Positions 37,050 through 46,697 of a stretch of 64,000 nucleotides of DNA are shown piece by piece. The notes under the pieces are model-generated. The model searched no databases. It was given only the letters and a program-made list of their open reading frames with translations, and was not told the DNA's origin. Within the stretch, counting starts at the first letter, position 1; the number at the start of each line of letters is the position of its first letter. The position numbers and the translations under genes are program-made. Source of the stretch: Pseudomonas orientalis (lineage in GTDB: Bacteria > Pseudomonadota > Gammaproteobacteria > Pseudomonadales > Pseudomonadaceae); contig NZ_CP094351.1 of the NCBI RefSeq assembly GCF_022807995.1, forward strand, positions 680,501-744,500, given 5' to 3'.

Positions 37050-40000
37050 ATGCTTAACAAAGGATTGTTCCTGGCCTGCGCGCTGGCCCTGCTGAGCGCC
37101 TGCGATTCTTCCGATAAACCGTCCGCGCCCTCTGCCCCGGCGGCGAGCGTGGCGCCCAAGCCGGCCAAGGCGGCGGTGGATGTGGCGGCGTTGAAGCAGC
37201 GTTACGCCGGGCGTGAGTTAAGCGTGGTGGATGTGTCCGAGGTGCAGTTGGACGGGGCCAGCACCTTGTCGGTGAGTTTCTCCATTCCCCTGGACCCGGA
37301 TCAGAAGTTCGCCGACACAGTCCATCTGGTCGACAGCAAGTCGGGCAAGGTCGACGGCGCCTGGGAACTCTCGGATAACCTGATGGAACTGCGCCTGCGC
37401 CACCTGGAGCCGCAGCGCAAGTTGGTGCTGACGGTGGACGCCGGGGTCAAGGCGCTCAACGCCAACACCCTCGCCGCCGAGTACACCGCCCGCCTTGAAA
37501 CCCGCGACTTGCAAGCCACCGTCGGCTTCGCCAGCCGCGGTACGCTGTTGCCGACGCGCCTGGCTGAGGGCCTGCCGGTGATCGCGCTGAACGTCGACAA
37601 GATCGACGTCGAATTCTTCCGCATCAAGGCCGAGTCCCTGCCGGCGTTCCTGGCGCAATGGGGGCGCAATACCAGCCTGCAAAGTTACGAATCCCGTGAA
37701 TTGCTGCCGATGGCCGACCTGGTCTACGGCGGGCGTTTCGACCTGAACCCGGCGCGCAATACCCGCGAAACCCTGTTGCTGCCGATCGCCGGCCTCAAGC
37801 AATTGCAGCAGCCCGGCGTGTACCTGGCGGTGATGCGTGCTTCGGGCACCTACAACTATTCGCAACCGGCCACCTTGTTTACCTTGAGTGATATCGGCCT
37901 GTCGGTGCACCGCTACGCCAATCGCCTGGATGTGTTTACCCAGGCGCTGGAAGGCGGCAAGGCGTTGAATGGCGTCGAACTGGAAATCCTCGATGCCGAA
38001 GGCCGTGTGCTCGGCCAGGGCAAGACCGAAGACGGTGGCCACGCCGAGTTGCCACTGCCGAAAAAAGCCCAGGTGTTGCTGGCCAAGCAGGGTGAACAGA
38101 CCAGCTTGCTGCGCCTGGACAGCGCCGCGCTGGATCTGGCCGAATTCGATATCGGTGGCCAGCCGTCCCATCCGTTGCAATTTTTTGTGTTCGGCCCGCG
38201 TGACCTATATCGCCCCGGTGAAACCGTGCTGCTCAACGCCCTGCTGCGCGACAAGGATGGCAACGCCGTCAAGCCGCAACCGGTGAGCGTCGAAGTGCGG
38301 CGCCCCGATGAACAGGTCAGCCGCAAATTCGTGTGGGAAGCCGACGCCTCCGGTCTCTATCAATACACGCTGCAACTGGCCGGCGAAGCGCCGACCGGGC
38401 GCTGGCAGCTGGTATTCGACTTGGGCGACGGCAAGCCGCAGCTGTATGAATTCCTCGTCGAAGACTTCCTGCCCGAGCGCCTGGCGCTGGAACTCAAGGG
38501 CAGTGACACTGCGCTGAGCCCGGCGGATGACGCGGTCATCCAGGTCAATGGCCGTTATCTGTACGGCGCGCCGGCCTCGGGCAATCGAGTCAGCGGGCAG
38601 GTCTATGTGCGCCCGCTGCGCGAGGCGGTAAAAAACTTGCCGGGCTACCAGTTCGGCTCGGTCACCGAAGAAGAGCTGAGCCAGGACTTCGAACTGGACG
38701 AAAGCACGCTGGACGCCAAGGGTCAGGAAGCGTTGACCCTGGAAAGCAAATGGGCCGAGGCCAAGTCGCCCCTGCAATTGATCGTGCAGGCCAGTTTGCA
38801 GGAGTCGGGCGGGCGGCCGATCACTCGGCGTCTGGTACAACCGATCTGGCCGGCCGAGCAACTGCCGGGCCTGCGCGGTCTGTTCGACGGCACTGAAACC
38901 AACGGCGACGGCCCGGCGGAATTCGAAGTGCTGGTGGCCAACCAGGACGGCCAGAAACTCGCCGCGCAGAATCTCAAGGTGCGCCTGGTGCGCGAGCGCC
39001 GCGACTATTACTGGAACTACTCCGACAATGATGGCTGGAGCTATCACTACAACGAGAAATTCCTCAATCTCGACGAACAAACCTTGAACATCAAGGCCGG
39101 CGACACCGCCAAGGTCAGCTTCCAGGTTGAGTGGGGGCCGTACCGCGTCGAGGTCGAAGACCCGCAGACCGGCTTGATCAGCAGCCTGCGCTTCTGGGCG
39201 GGCTACCAGGCCCAGGACAACACCGAAGGCGGCGCCGTGCGTCCCGATCAGGTCAAGCTGGCGTTGGATAAACCCGCCTATGGCGATGGCGACACCGCCA
39301 ACGTCACCGTCACGCCGCCAGCGGCCGGTAAGGGTTATCTGCTGGTGGAGTCCGCCGAGGGCCCGCTGTGGTGGCAGGAAATCGACGTGCCGGCCGAAGG
39401 CAAAAGCTTTGCCGTCAAGCTCGACCCGAAATGGTCGCGGCATGATTTGTACGTGAGCGCGCTGGTGATCCGTCCCGGCGAGCGCAAAGCCAATATCACG
39501 CCTAAGCGCGCGGTGGGTCTGCTGCATCTGCCATTGGACCGTACCCAGCGCAAGCTCGGCCTGACGCTGACGGCACCGGAAAAAATGCGCCCCAAGCAGC
39601 CGCTGACGGTGAAGATCGCCGCCAAAAACGCTGATGGCAGCGTGCCCAAACAGGTGCATGTGCTGGTGGCCGCGGTGGACGTGGGCATTCTCAATATCAC
39701 CGAATACCCCACACCCGATCCTTACTCCAGCCTGTTCGGCCGCAAGGCCTACGGCGTGGACCAGTTCGACATCTACGGCCAGTTGATCGAAGCCGGGCAG
39801 GGCCGTCTGGCCAGCCTGGCGTTCGGGGGCGATGCGGCGCTGGCCAAGGGCGGCAAGCGCCCCGACACCAGCGTGACCATCGTCGCCCTGCAAAGCGCGC
39901 CGGTCACGCTGAACGAGCAGGGCGAGGGCGAAGTCAGCGTCAATATTCCGGACTTCAACGGCGAGTTGCGACTGATGGCCCAGGCCTGGAGCGATGACCG

Positions 40001-41948
40001 TTATGGCATGGCCGAGGGCAAGACAGTCATCGCCGCCCCGCTGATTGCCGAGCTGTCGGCACCGCGCTTCCTGGCCGGTGGTGACGAGACGACGCTGGCG
40101 CTGGACCTGTCCAACCTGTCGGGCAAGGCGCAGAAGCTTCAGGTGCAACTGAGCGCCGAAGGGCAGTTGGAGCTGGTCAACGGCGGCGTACAAAACCTCG
40201 AATTGAAACAAGGCCAGCGCACCACGCTGCGCATCCCGGTGAAAGCCTGGGGCGGCCTGGGCAACGGCAAGGTCAAAGTGACGGTAAACGGCTTGGATCT
40301 ACCCGGTGAAAACCTGCCGCCGTTCAGCCGTGAATGGACCCTGGGCGTGCGCCCTGCGTACCCCGCGTTGCTCAAGCATTACCGCGCCGTGCTCAAGGAC
40401 CAGCCGTGGAGCTTGCCGTCGGGCACGCTGGAGCAGTTCGACAGCTCGGGCCGCGAGGCGTTGTTGAGCCTGTCCAGCCGGCCGCCGTTGAACCTCGGCG
40501 CGCAGATCAGTGCGCTCAAGGCGTACCCCTATGGCTGCCTGGAGCAAACCGCCAGCGGCCTGTACCCTTCGCTCTATGCCGACGACGCGTTGCTTAAACG
40601 CCTGAGCATCAAAGGCGAGCCGGATGCCGAGCGCAAACGCAAGATCGAGCTGGGCATCGAACGCCTGCTGGGCATGCAGCGCTACAACGGCAGCTTCGGT
40701 TTGTGGGGCGCCGACGGTGAGGAAGAATACTGGCTGACCGCCTATGTCACCGACTTCCTGCTGCGCGCCCGCGACCAGGGCTTTGCGGTACCGGCCGAAG
40801 CGCTGAAGAAAGCCAGTGAGCGTCTGCTGCGCTATGTGCAGGAGCGCAACCTGATCGAAGTCGACTACAGCGACAACGCCGAACACACCCGTTTTGCCGT
40901 GCAGGCCTACGCCGGCATGGTCCTGGCGCGCAGTCAGCAGGCGCCGCTGGGGGCCTTGCGCAGCATCTTCGAGCGACGCAGCGATGCGCGTTCCGGCTTG
41001 CCCCTGGTGCAGTTGGCCATCGCCCTGCAGAAAATGGGCGACCAGCCGCGTGCGGACCAGGCGCTGCTCGCCGGTCTGGCCGCGCAGCGCAGCGCCAAGG
41101 AATGGCTGGCCGACTACGGCAGCCCATTGCGCGACCAGGCGATGATCCTGGCGTTGCTGGAAGAAAACGACCTGGCCAAGGGCAAGCGCGAAGAACGCTT
41201 GTTCACGCTCTCGGACCAGTTGGCGGCCAGTCCGTACCTGTCGACCCAGGAGCGCAATTCGCTGTTCCTCGCCGGGCGACTTGGCCTCGCCCAGCCAGAG
41301 GCGAACTGGCAGGTGTCGCTGACCGGCAGTGGCGGTGTGCGTGAACTGAACAACCAGCAATCAACACTGCAACTGGATGACAAGCTGCTGAGCAGCGACT
41401 TGAGCCTGAGCAATCAGGGGGAAACGCCGGTGTACCAGCAGATGACGATTTCCGGTTATCCACAAGTGCCACCGGCAGCGGGCGGTGAGAACCTGAGCAT
41501 ACGTCGCGAATACCTGGGCATGAATGGCCAGCCGTTGAACCTGCATAGCCTCAACAGTGGCGACCTGGTGCTGGTGCACCTGGCGGTCAGCGCCAAGCAA
41601 CGCGTGCCGGATGCCCTGGTGGTCGACCTGCTGCCCGCCGGCCTGGAGCTGGAAAACCAGAACCTGGCGCAAAGCGCGGCCAGTCTGGAGAACGCCAGCA
41701 GCCAGGTGAAGGAGTGGCGTGAATCGATGCAGAACGCGTCGCTCAAACATCAGGAATTTCGTGATGATCGCTACGTGGCGGCGATGAACCTGGACGGTTA
41801 CGGCGGCACCACGCACTTGCTGTACCTGGCACGCGCCGTGACACCGGGCACCTACCGCGTGCCGCCGCCGCAGGTGGAGTCGATGTATCGGCCGAACTGG
41901 CAAGCGGTGGGCGAAACCCCGGCGGATATGGTGATCAAGGGCCGCTGA
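37050..41948 (+). CDS. Bacterial alpha-2-macroglobulin lipoprotein, YfhM type
   Basis: A 1632-residue periplasmic protease trap. The signal peptide ends at a lipobox (LLSAC, Cys18), so it is a lipoprotein. Macroglobulin-like domains fill the first two thirds; a bait region precedes the thioester domain, whose CLEQ motif (Cys1163-Gln1166) is intact. In the family it guards the periplasm against foreign proteases after envelope damage and pairs with the penicillin-binding protein PbpC. Here pbpC follows, but a REPIN and an opposite-strand small gene lie between. Confidence 0.94.
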   Translation: MLNKGLFLACALALLSACDSSDKPSAPSAPAASVAPKPAKAAVDVAALKQRYAGRELSVVDVSEVQLDGASTLSVSFSIPLDPDQKFADTVHLVDSKSGKVDGAWELSDNLMELRLRHLEPQRKLVLTVDAGVKALNANTLAAEYTARLETRDLQATVGFASRGTLLPTRLAEGLPVIALNVDKIDVEFFRIKAESLPAFLAQWGRNTSLQSYESRELLPMADLVYGGRFDLNPARNTRETLLLPIAGLKQLQQPGVYLAVMRASGTYNYSQPATLFTLSDIGLSVHRYANRLDVFTQALEGGKALNGVELEILDAEGRVLGQGKTEDGGHAELPLPKKAQVLLAKQGEQTSLLRLDSAALDLAEFDIGGQPSHPLQFFVFGPRDLYRPGETVLLNALLRDKDGNAVKPQPVSVEVRRPDEQVSRKFVWEADASGLYQYTLQLAGEAPTGRWQLVFDLGDGKPQLYEFLVEDFLPERLALELKGSDTALSPADDAVIQVNGRYLYGAPASGNRVSGQVYVRPLREAVKNLPGYQFGSVTEEELSQDFELDESTLDAKGQEALTLESKWAEAKSPLQLIVQASLQESGGRPITRRLVQPIWPAEQLPGLRGLFDGTETNGDGPAEFEVLVANQDGQKLAAQNLKVRLVRERRDYYWNYSDNDGWSYHYNEKFLNLDEQTLNIKAGDTAKVSFQVEWGPYRVEVEDPQTGLISSLRFWAGYQAQDNTEGGAVRPDQVKLALDKPAYGDGDTANVTVTPPAAGKGYLLVESAEGPLWWQEIDVPAEGKSFAVKLDPKWSRHDLYVSALVIRPGERKANITPKRAVGLLHLPLDRTQRKLGLTLTAPEKMRPKQPLTVKIAAKNADGSVPKQVHVLVAAVDVGILNITEYPTPDPYSSLFGRKAYGVDQFDIYGQLIEAGQGRLASLAFGGDAALAKGGKRPDTSVTIVALQSAPVTLNEQGEGEVSVNIPDFNGELRLMAQAWSDDRYGMAEGKTVIAAPLIAELSAPRFLAGGDETTLALDLSNLSGKAQKLQVQLSAEGQLELVNGGVQNLELKQGQRTTLRIPVKAWGGLGNGKVKVTVNGLDLPGENLPPFSREWTLGVRPAYPALLKHYRAVLKDQPWSLPSGTLEQFDSSGREALLSLSSRPPLNLGAQISALKAYPYGCLEQTASGLYPSLYADDALLKRLSIKGEPDAERKRKIELGIERLLGMQRYNGSFGLWGADGEEEYWLTAYVTDFLLRARDQGFAVPAEALKKASERLLRYVQERNLIEVDYSDNAEHTRFAVQAYAGMVLARSQQAPLGALRSIFERRSDARSGLPLVQLAIALQKMGDQPRADQALLAGLAAQRSAKEWLADYGSPLRDQAMILALLEENDLAKGKREERLFTLSDQLAASPYLSTQERNSLFLAGRLGLAQPEANWQVSLTGSGGVRELNNQQSTLQLDDKLLSSDLSLSNQGETPVYQQMTISGYPQVPPAAGGENLSIRREYLGMNGQPLNLHSLNSGDLVLVHLAVSAKQRVPDALVVDLLPAGLELENQNLAQSAASLENASSQVKEWRESMQNASLKHQEFRDDRYVAAMNLDGYGGTTHLLYLARAVTPGTYRVPPPQVESMYRPNWQAVGETPADMVIKGR

Positions 41949-41974
41949 TCGCTGGAGTAGAAAGGGAGATCAAT

Positions 41975-42062
41975 GTGGGAGGGGGCTTGCCTCCGATGGC
42001 AGTGTGTCAGTCACCCGATACATTGACTGAACAACCGCTATCGGGGGCAAGCCCCCTCCCAC
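41975..42062. repeat. REPIN, 88 bases (GTGG family)
   Basis: A forward REP with a C to T change (GCCTCCGAT) and an inverted REP enclose a loop of about 42 bases. It lies directly after the alpha-2-macroglobulin gene. Confidence 0.93.
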
Positions 42063-42085
42063 AGGGATGTGCGGTGTTGGTTGAA

Positions 42086-42379
42086 TCAGTGCACAACCCA
42101 GCTCAACAACCACAGGCCCAGGATCAGCCAGATGATCCCGATAATGACCGAGGCCCGCATAAAGGCGCGTACCGCCGAGTACAAAAAGAGCAGCCCGACG
42201 ATCAGGGTGAGGATGCTGATGATCGAGGTGTCCATGCCCAGGGTGCGCGACAAGCCATCGATAAAGTTGCCGCCGGCGTGGGTCAAGGCCCCGAACAAGC
42301 CGCTCAGGCCATCGACGATAAAGCGGATGACGGAGCCGAGCGCCTGGCCCAGCCATTCGAAGAAGCTTTCTACCTGCAT
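42086..42379 (-). CDS. Small membrane protein, unrecognised family
   Basis: A 97-residue protein with a helical N-terminus (MQVESFFEWLGQALGSVIRF) and two strongly hydrophobic segments (about 52-68 and 74-94). The start is the ATG at 42379, with AGGA about 10 bases upstream. It is encoded against its neighbours, between the alpha-2-macroglobulin gene and pbpC. I do not recognise the family. A frame running opposite is a shadow. Confidence 0.7.
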   Translation of the reverse strand: MQVESFFEWLGQALGSVIRFIVDGLSGLFGALTHAGGNFIDGLSRTLGMDTSIISILTLIVGLLFLYSAVRAFMRASVIIGIIWLILGLWLLSWVVH

Positions 42380-42469
42380 GTGCGTGTCCTGATAAGAAGG
42401 TGGGCGTAACTGTGCCTTTGGTCGTTGTTGCCACAGGCTAGTTCCCTGCAAGCATAGAGGTTTACCCGG

Positions 42470-44800
42470 TTGAATTTGCGTTTTGTTGCCCGCTGGACAC
42501 TGGCGAGCCTGCTGTTGGTCATTGCCCTGCTATGGCTGGCCGACCGTATCTGGCCCTTGCCCCTGCCCCAGGACGACCTGGCCCGGGTGGTGCTGGCCGA
42601 GGATGGCACGCCATTGTGGCGCTTTGCCGATGCCGATGGTGTGTGGCGCTATCCGGTGCACACCAGCGAGGTCTCGCCGTATTACCTGGACGCGTTGCTG
42701 ACCTACGAAGATCGCTGGTTCTACCGCCACCCCGGGGTAAATCCGTTGGCGCTGGTACGGGCGATGTGGCAGAACCTGACCGGCGCACGGGTAGTGTCGG
42801 GCGGCAGCACCTTGTCGATGCAGGTGGCACGATTGCTCGACCCGCATTCACGCACCCTGCAGGGCAAGTTGCGCCAACTATGGCGTACCGCGCAGCTGGA
42901 GTGGCACCTGTCCAAGGACGAAATCCTCAACCTGTACCTGAACCGTGCGCCCTTTGGCGGGACGTTGCAGGGTGTGGCGGCGGCCAGTTGGGCCTATCTG
43001 GGCAAATCCCCGGCGCAGTTGACCCACGCCGAAGCGGCCCTGCTCGCGGTATTGCCCCAGGCACCGAGCCGCCTGCGCCCGGACCGTCACCCGCAACGCG
43101 CCCAGCAGGCGCGGGATAAAGTGCTGCGCCGCCTTGCCGAGTTCCAGGTGTGGCCGCAATCGGCGGTCGATGAAGCCCTGGAAGAACCGCTGTTGCTCGC
43201 ACCGCGCCAGGAACCGAGCCTGGCCCCCTTGCTCGCCCGCCGCCTGAACCGGCCGGACAGCCCGCCCTTGATCCGCACCACCGTGGACGCCACCCTGCAA
43301 CGCCGCCTCGAAGACCTGCTGCTGGGCTGGCGTGCGCGTTTGCCTGAACATACCTCGGCGGCGATCCTGGTGGTGGAGGAGGACACCATGGCGGTGCGCG
43401 CCTACCTCGGCTCGGTGGATATCAACGATGCCAAGCGTTATGGCCATGTGGACATGATCAACGCACTGCGCTCGCCCGGTTCCACCTTGAAACCCTTCCT
43501 CTATGGCATGGCCCTGGACGAGGGCCTGATTCATTCCGAATCCCTGCTGCAGGACGTGCCGCGACGCTACGGCGATTACCGTCCCGGCAATTTCTCCATG
43601 GGCTTTACCGGGGCGGTGCCGGCGAGTACGGCGCTGTCCAGTTCGCTGAACCTGCCGGCGGTGCAATTGCTGGAAGCCTACGGGCCGAAACGCTTTGCCG
43701 CGCAGATGCGCATCGGCGGCATGCCGCTGGCGTTGCCGGCGCTGGCCGAGCCGAACCTGGCGTTGATCCTCGGCGGCGCGGGCAGCCGCCTGGAAGAGCT
43801 GGTCAGCGGCTACAGTGCATTCGCCCGCGACGGCAAGAGCGCCACTCTGCGCCTGCAGCCGGATGATGCGCTGCGCGAGCGCCCTTTGCTGTCGCCAGGC
43901 GCGGCCTGGATTGTGCGGCGCATCCTCAGCGGCCAGGCGCGACCCGATCGCGACCCACGGGCCGAACTGGTGCAACGCCCGACGCTCGCCTGGAAGACCG
44001 GCACCAGCTATGGCTTTCGCGATGCCTGGGCGATCGGCGTCGGGCCGCGTTATCTGATCGGCGTCTGGATCGGCCGGCCGGACGGCACGCCGGTGCCTGG
44101 GCAGTTTGGCCTGGCGTCGGCGGCGCCGCTGATGTTGCAGGTGCATGACGTATTGACCAACCGCGACAGCCAGCGCGGCATCAGCGCACCGGTCAAACCG
44201 GTGCCGGCCAATGTAGGCGTGGCGGCTATCTGTTGGCCGCTTGGCCAGCCGATGAGTCGCAGCGATCCCAATTGTCGTCGCCAGCGTTTTGCCTGGACAC
44301 TGGACAACACCACACCGCCGACCTTGCAGGCGTTGGATCAGCCGTTGAGCGTGGGGTTGATGGAAAATCTCTGGGTCAACGCCAAGGGCTTGCGCGTGGA
44401 CGCCCATTGCCCTGGCGCCGAGCCGAAGAATATTGCCTTGTGGCCAGCGCCGCTGGAGCCCTGGCTGCCCAGGGTGGAGCGCCGTGAATCGCGCATCCCG
44501 GCCGCTGACCCGGACTGCCCACCACCGGCACTGGCCGCCGCTTCGCCGCTGTCCATCGTGGGCGTACGCGAGGGCGATCAACTGCGTCTGCCCACTGCCA
44601 GTCAACAGGCGCTGCGCCTGAAAATCTCCGCGCTGGGCGGCAGCGGGCGGCGCTGGTGGTTCCTTAACGGTGCGCCGTTGGGGGACAGTGCCAATCAGGA
44701 CAGCATCAATGCCAGCTTTGAGCGGCTGGGGCGCTATCAGCTCAGTGTGTTGGATGAGGCCGGGCAGACTGCCAGGCTTGAGTTCAGTGTTGTTGATTAG
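42470..44800 (+). CDS. pbpC: Penicillin-binding protein 1C
   Basis: A 776-residue bifunctional peptidoglycan synthase. The N-terminal membrane anchor (about 5-25) is followed by a transglycosylase domain (TYEDRWFYRHPGVN, GGSTLSMQVAR). The transpeptidase domain has the SxxK motif (SPGSTLKP), SSSLN and KTGTS. A C-terminal BiPBP_C domain completes the 1C type. The start is a TTG at 42470, with AGAGG upstream and no nearby ATG. It forms the usual functional pair with the alpha-2-macroglobulin. Confidence 0.94.
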   Translation: MNLRFVARWTLASLLLVIALLWLADRIWPLPLPQDDLARVVLAEDGTPLWRFADADGVWRYPVHTSEVSPYYLDALLTYEDRWFYRHPGVNPLALVRAMWQNLTGARVVSGGSTLSMQVARLLDPHSRTLQGKLRQLWRTAQLEWHLSKDEILNLYLNRAPFGGTLQGVAAASWAYLGKSPAQLTHAEAALLAVLPQAPSRLRPDRHPQRAQQARDKVLRRLAEFQVWPQSAVDEALEEPLLLAPRQEPSLAPLLARRLNRPDSPPLIRTTVDATLQRRLEDLLLGWRARLPEHTSAAILVVEEDTMAVRAYLGSVDINDAKRYGHVDMINALRSPGSTLKPFLYGMALDEGLIHSESLLQDVPRRYGDYRPGNFSMGFTGAVPASTALSSSLNLPAVQLLEAYGPKRFAAQMRIGGMPLALPALAEPNLALILGGAGSRLEELVSGYSAFARDGKSATLRLQPDDALRERPLLSPGAAWIVRRILSGQARPDRDPRAELVQRPTLAWKTGTSYGFRDAWAIGVGPRYLIGVWIGRPDGTPVPGQFGLASAAPLMLQVHDVLTNRDSQRGISAPVKPVPANVGVAAICWPLGQPMSRSDPNCRRQRFAWTLDNTTPPTLQALDQPLSVGLMENLWVNAKGLRVDAHCPGAEPKNIALWPAPLEPWLPRVERRESRIPAADPDCPPPALAAASPLSIVGVREGDQLRLPTASQQALRLKISALGGSGRRWWFLNGAPLGDSANQDSINASFERLGRYQLSVLDEAGQTARLEFSVVD

Positions 44801-44806
44801 GGCCTC

Positions 44807-44895
44807 ATCGGGGGCAAGTCGAATCGTCGCACCGCCCCTCCCACATTTGAACAGTGTTCACAGCTCAAAATTGTGGGAGGGGGCTTGCCCCCGAT
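44807..44895. repeat. Divergent REP pair, left member with an insertion
   Basis: An inverted REP (44807-44844) and a forward REP (44873-44895) face outward. The inverted one has 16 bases, TCGAATCGTCGCACCG, in place of one C at its hairpin tip, making it 38 instead of 23 bases. The same insertion occurs in the REPIN at 47805-47907. Confidence 0.9.
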
Positions 44896-44975
44896 GAGGC
44901 CCTCAAGATCAACACAGCTATTCACTTGCCTTCACTCCCCATCCCCCTGAAGCTATACCCATTCAGGAGCCCCCA

Positions 44976-45284
44976 ATGAACCTCGAACACCTCACCGAAC
45001 GCCTGCACCGCATCCGCGATAGCAACGGCTGGAAGCAATTCCACAGCCCGAAAAACCTGGCCATGGCCGCCAGTGTGGAAATGGCCGAGCTGGTGGAGAT
45101 CTTCCAGTGGCTGACCGAAGACCAGTCGCGCCAGCTGCCGGACGATAAGCTCGCTCACGCTGGCCAGGAAGTCGGCGATATCGTGCTGTACCTGCTGTTG
45201 CTGTGCAGTGAGCTGGGCCTGGACATGAACGAAGTGGTGCGCGCCAAGCTGGCCGACAGCGAACGGCGGTTTGCCCATGAGTGA
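44976..45284 (+). CDS. MazG-like nucleotide pyrophosphohydrolase
   Basis: A 102-residue all-alpha NTP pyrophosphatase of the MazG-like/dCTPase group. The metal-binding pattern is present as SVEMAELVEIFQW (about residues 33-45) and GQEVGDIVLYLLLL. The family removes pyrophosphate from (d)NTPs, possibly to clean the nucleotide pool. CAGGAG precedes the ATG. It overlaps the cmoM start by 8 bases, so the two are probably co-translated. Confidence 0.9.
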   Translation: MNLEHLTERLHRIRDSNGWKQFHSPKNLAMAASVEMAELVEIFQWLTEDQSRQLPDDKLAHAGQEVGDIVLYLLLLCSELGLDMNEVVRAKLADSERRFAHE

Positions 45285-46026
45285 CCGGCATTTCGACCAG
45301 TTGGCCACGCGCTTCGCCGAGAAGATCTACGGCGGCGCCAAGGGCGCGATTCGCCTGGCGGTGTTGCAGGCCGATCTTACTGAGGCGTTGCCGGAGCGCC
45401 CGTTGCGCGTGCTGGATATCGGCGCCGGGTTGGGGCATATGTCCTTGTGGCTGGCCGAACGCGGCCATCAGGTGACCCTGGCCGAGCCCGCCGCGCCCAT
45501 GCTCGACGGCGCGCGCCAGCGTTTTGCCGACGCCGGGCAGAGCGCCACGTTCATCCATGCGCCCTGGCAAGACTTGCCCGGCCAGCTCGCCGAACCCTAC
45601 GACCTGGTGCTGTGCCACGCGGTGCTGGAATGGCTGGCCGAGCCTCATGCGATCCTGCCGGTGCTGCATCAGTTGACGTTGCCTGGCGGCTGGTTGTCCC
45701 TGGCATTCTATAACCGCGATGCGCTGATCTATCGCAACCTGCTCAAGGGCCACTTTCGCAAGATGCGCAAGAACGAGATGGCTGGCGAAAAGCAGAGCCT
45801 CACGCCGCAGCAGCCGCTGGACCCACGGGAACTGGCAGCGCAACTCGAAGGGCTGTGGCAGGTCGAAAGCCAAAGTGGCGTGCGTGTGTTCCACGACTAT
45901 ATGCCGGTGGAATTCCAGGCGCGCGCCGAGCTGCAGGATCTGTTGGAGATGGAACTCGCTCACCGTCGTCACCCAAGCTTTGCCGGACTTGGGCGTTATT
46001 TGCACTGGGTTTGCCGTCCGGTTTAA
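45277..46026 (+). CDS. cmoM: tRNA 5-carboxymethoxyuridine methyltransferase CmoM
   Basis: A 249-residue SAM methyltransferase that methylates cmo5U at tRNA position 34 to mcmo5U. It closely follows E. coli CmoM (SmtA): a DRHFDQLATRFAEKIYG N-terminus, the SAM motif VLDIGAGLGHMSLWLAERGH, the CHAVLEWLAEP motif, and GVRVFHDY near the C-terminus. The start is the ATG at 45277 (MSDRHFDQ), inside the end of the MazG-like gene. Confidence 0.92.
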   Translation: MSDRHFDQLATRFAEKIYGGAKGAIRLAVLQADLTEALPERPLRVLDIGAGLGHMSLWLAERGHQVTLAEPAAPMLDGARQRFADAGQSATFIHAPWQDLPGQLAEPYDLVLCHAVLEWLAEPHAILPVLHQLTLPGGWLSLAFYNRDALIYRNLLKGHFRKMRKNEMAGEKQSLTPQQPLDPRELAAQLEGLWQVESQSGVRVFHDYMPVEFQARAELQDLLEMELAHRRHPSFAGLGRYLHWVCRPV

Positions 46027-46050
46027 GCAGCCCAGTCTGCGGAGGTCGAA

Positions 46051-46653
46051 ATGCGTCGTCTCTGTTTGATCCTGTTGTCTCTCGGGCTGGGGGCTTGTTC
46101 CAGCCCTAACCCCTACGTAGCCGCGTCGGCGCCCATGCCGCCGGCCCCGGCTCAGGCGGCCGCGACCTTTGATGCCAGCGCCTACCCGGCGCCGGTGCGC
46201 GACTATGGCGCCTACCGCAATTGGGCCTGGCGCAACGGCCAGTTGCCGGCCGGTACCGCCTGGGCGGATTCGGCCCAGGTGGCCGAGGCCGTCAGCGGTG
46301 CGCTGGACCAACGCGGCTTGCGCCCGATACACGATAAACGCGCGCCCGACCTGCTGGTCAGCGCCGACGTGCGCCTGGAGAAACGCCTGCGCCAGGTCCA
46401 GGATGACTATGGCTACGGTTATGGCGGCTACAACCGCTATGGCAATGGCTACGGCATGTACAACTCGGTGCCGCTGGTGCGTACCTATGAAGTGCAGGTC
46501 GTGGTGGTGCGGGTCAATCTGTTCGACGCCCGCAGCGGCCAGCCGGTGTGGAGCGCCAGTGCCGAAACGGGCAGCCAGGGCAGCCTCAGCGAGCGCGCCG
46601 ATGCGTTGCGTCAGGCGGTGCAGAAGGCAATGACGGCGTATCCTCCGAGTTAA
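46051..46653 (+). CDS. DUF4136 lipoprotein (first of two)
   Basis: A 200-residue lipoprotein with lipobox LGACSS (Cys16) followed by a Pro/Ala-rich linker and a DUF4136 domain ([18 protein letters not shown], then a Gly/Tyr-rich stretch [18 protein letters not shown]). A good GGAGG precedes the ATG. The adjacent gene is a paralogue, so a tandem duplication is likely. The function of the family is unknown; it is an envelope protein. Confidence 0.9.
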   Translation: MRRLCLILLSLGLGACSSPNPYVAASAPMPPAPAQAAATFDASAYPAPVRDYGAYRNWAWRNGQLPAGTAWADSAQVAEAVSGALDQRGLRPIHDKRAPDLLVSADVRLEKRLRQVQDDYGYGYGGYNRYGNGYGMYNSVPLVRTYEVQVVVVRVNLFDARSGQPVWSASAETGSQGSLSERADALRQAVQKAMTAYPPS

Positions 46654-46697
46654 GCGCTATTCTCAACTGAAGCCGGATCGATCATCGGAGAACCCTC

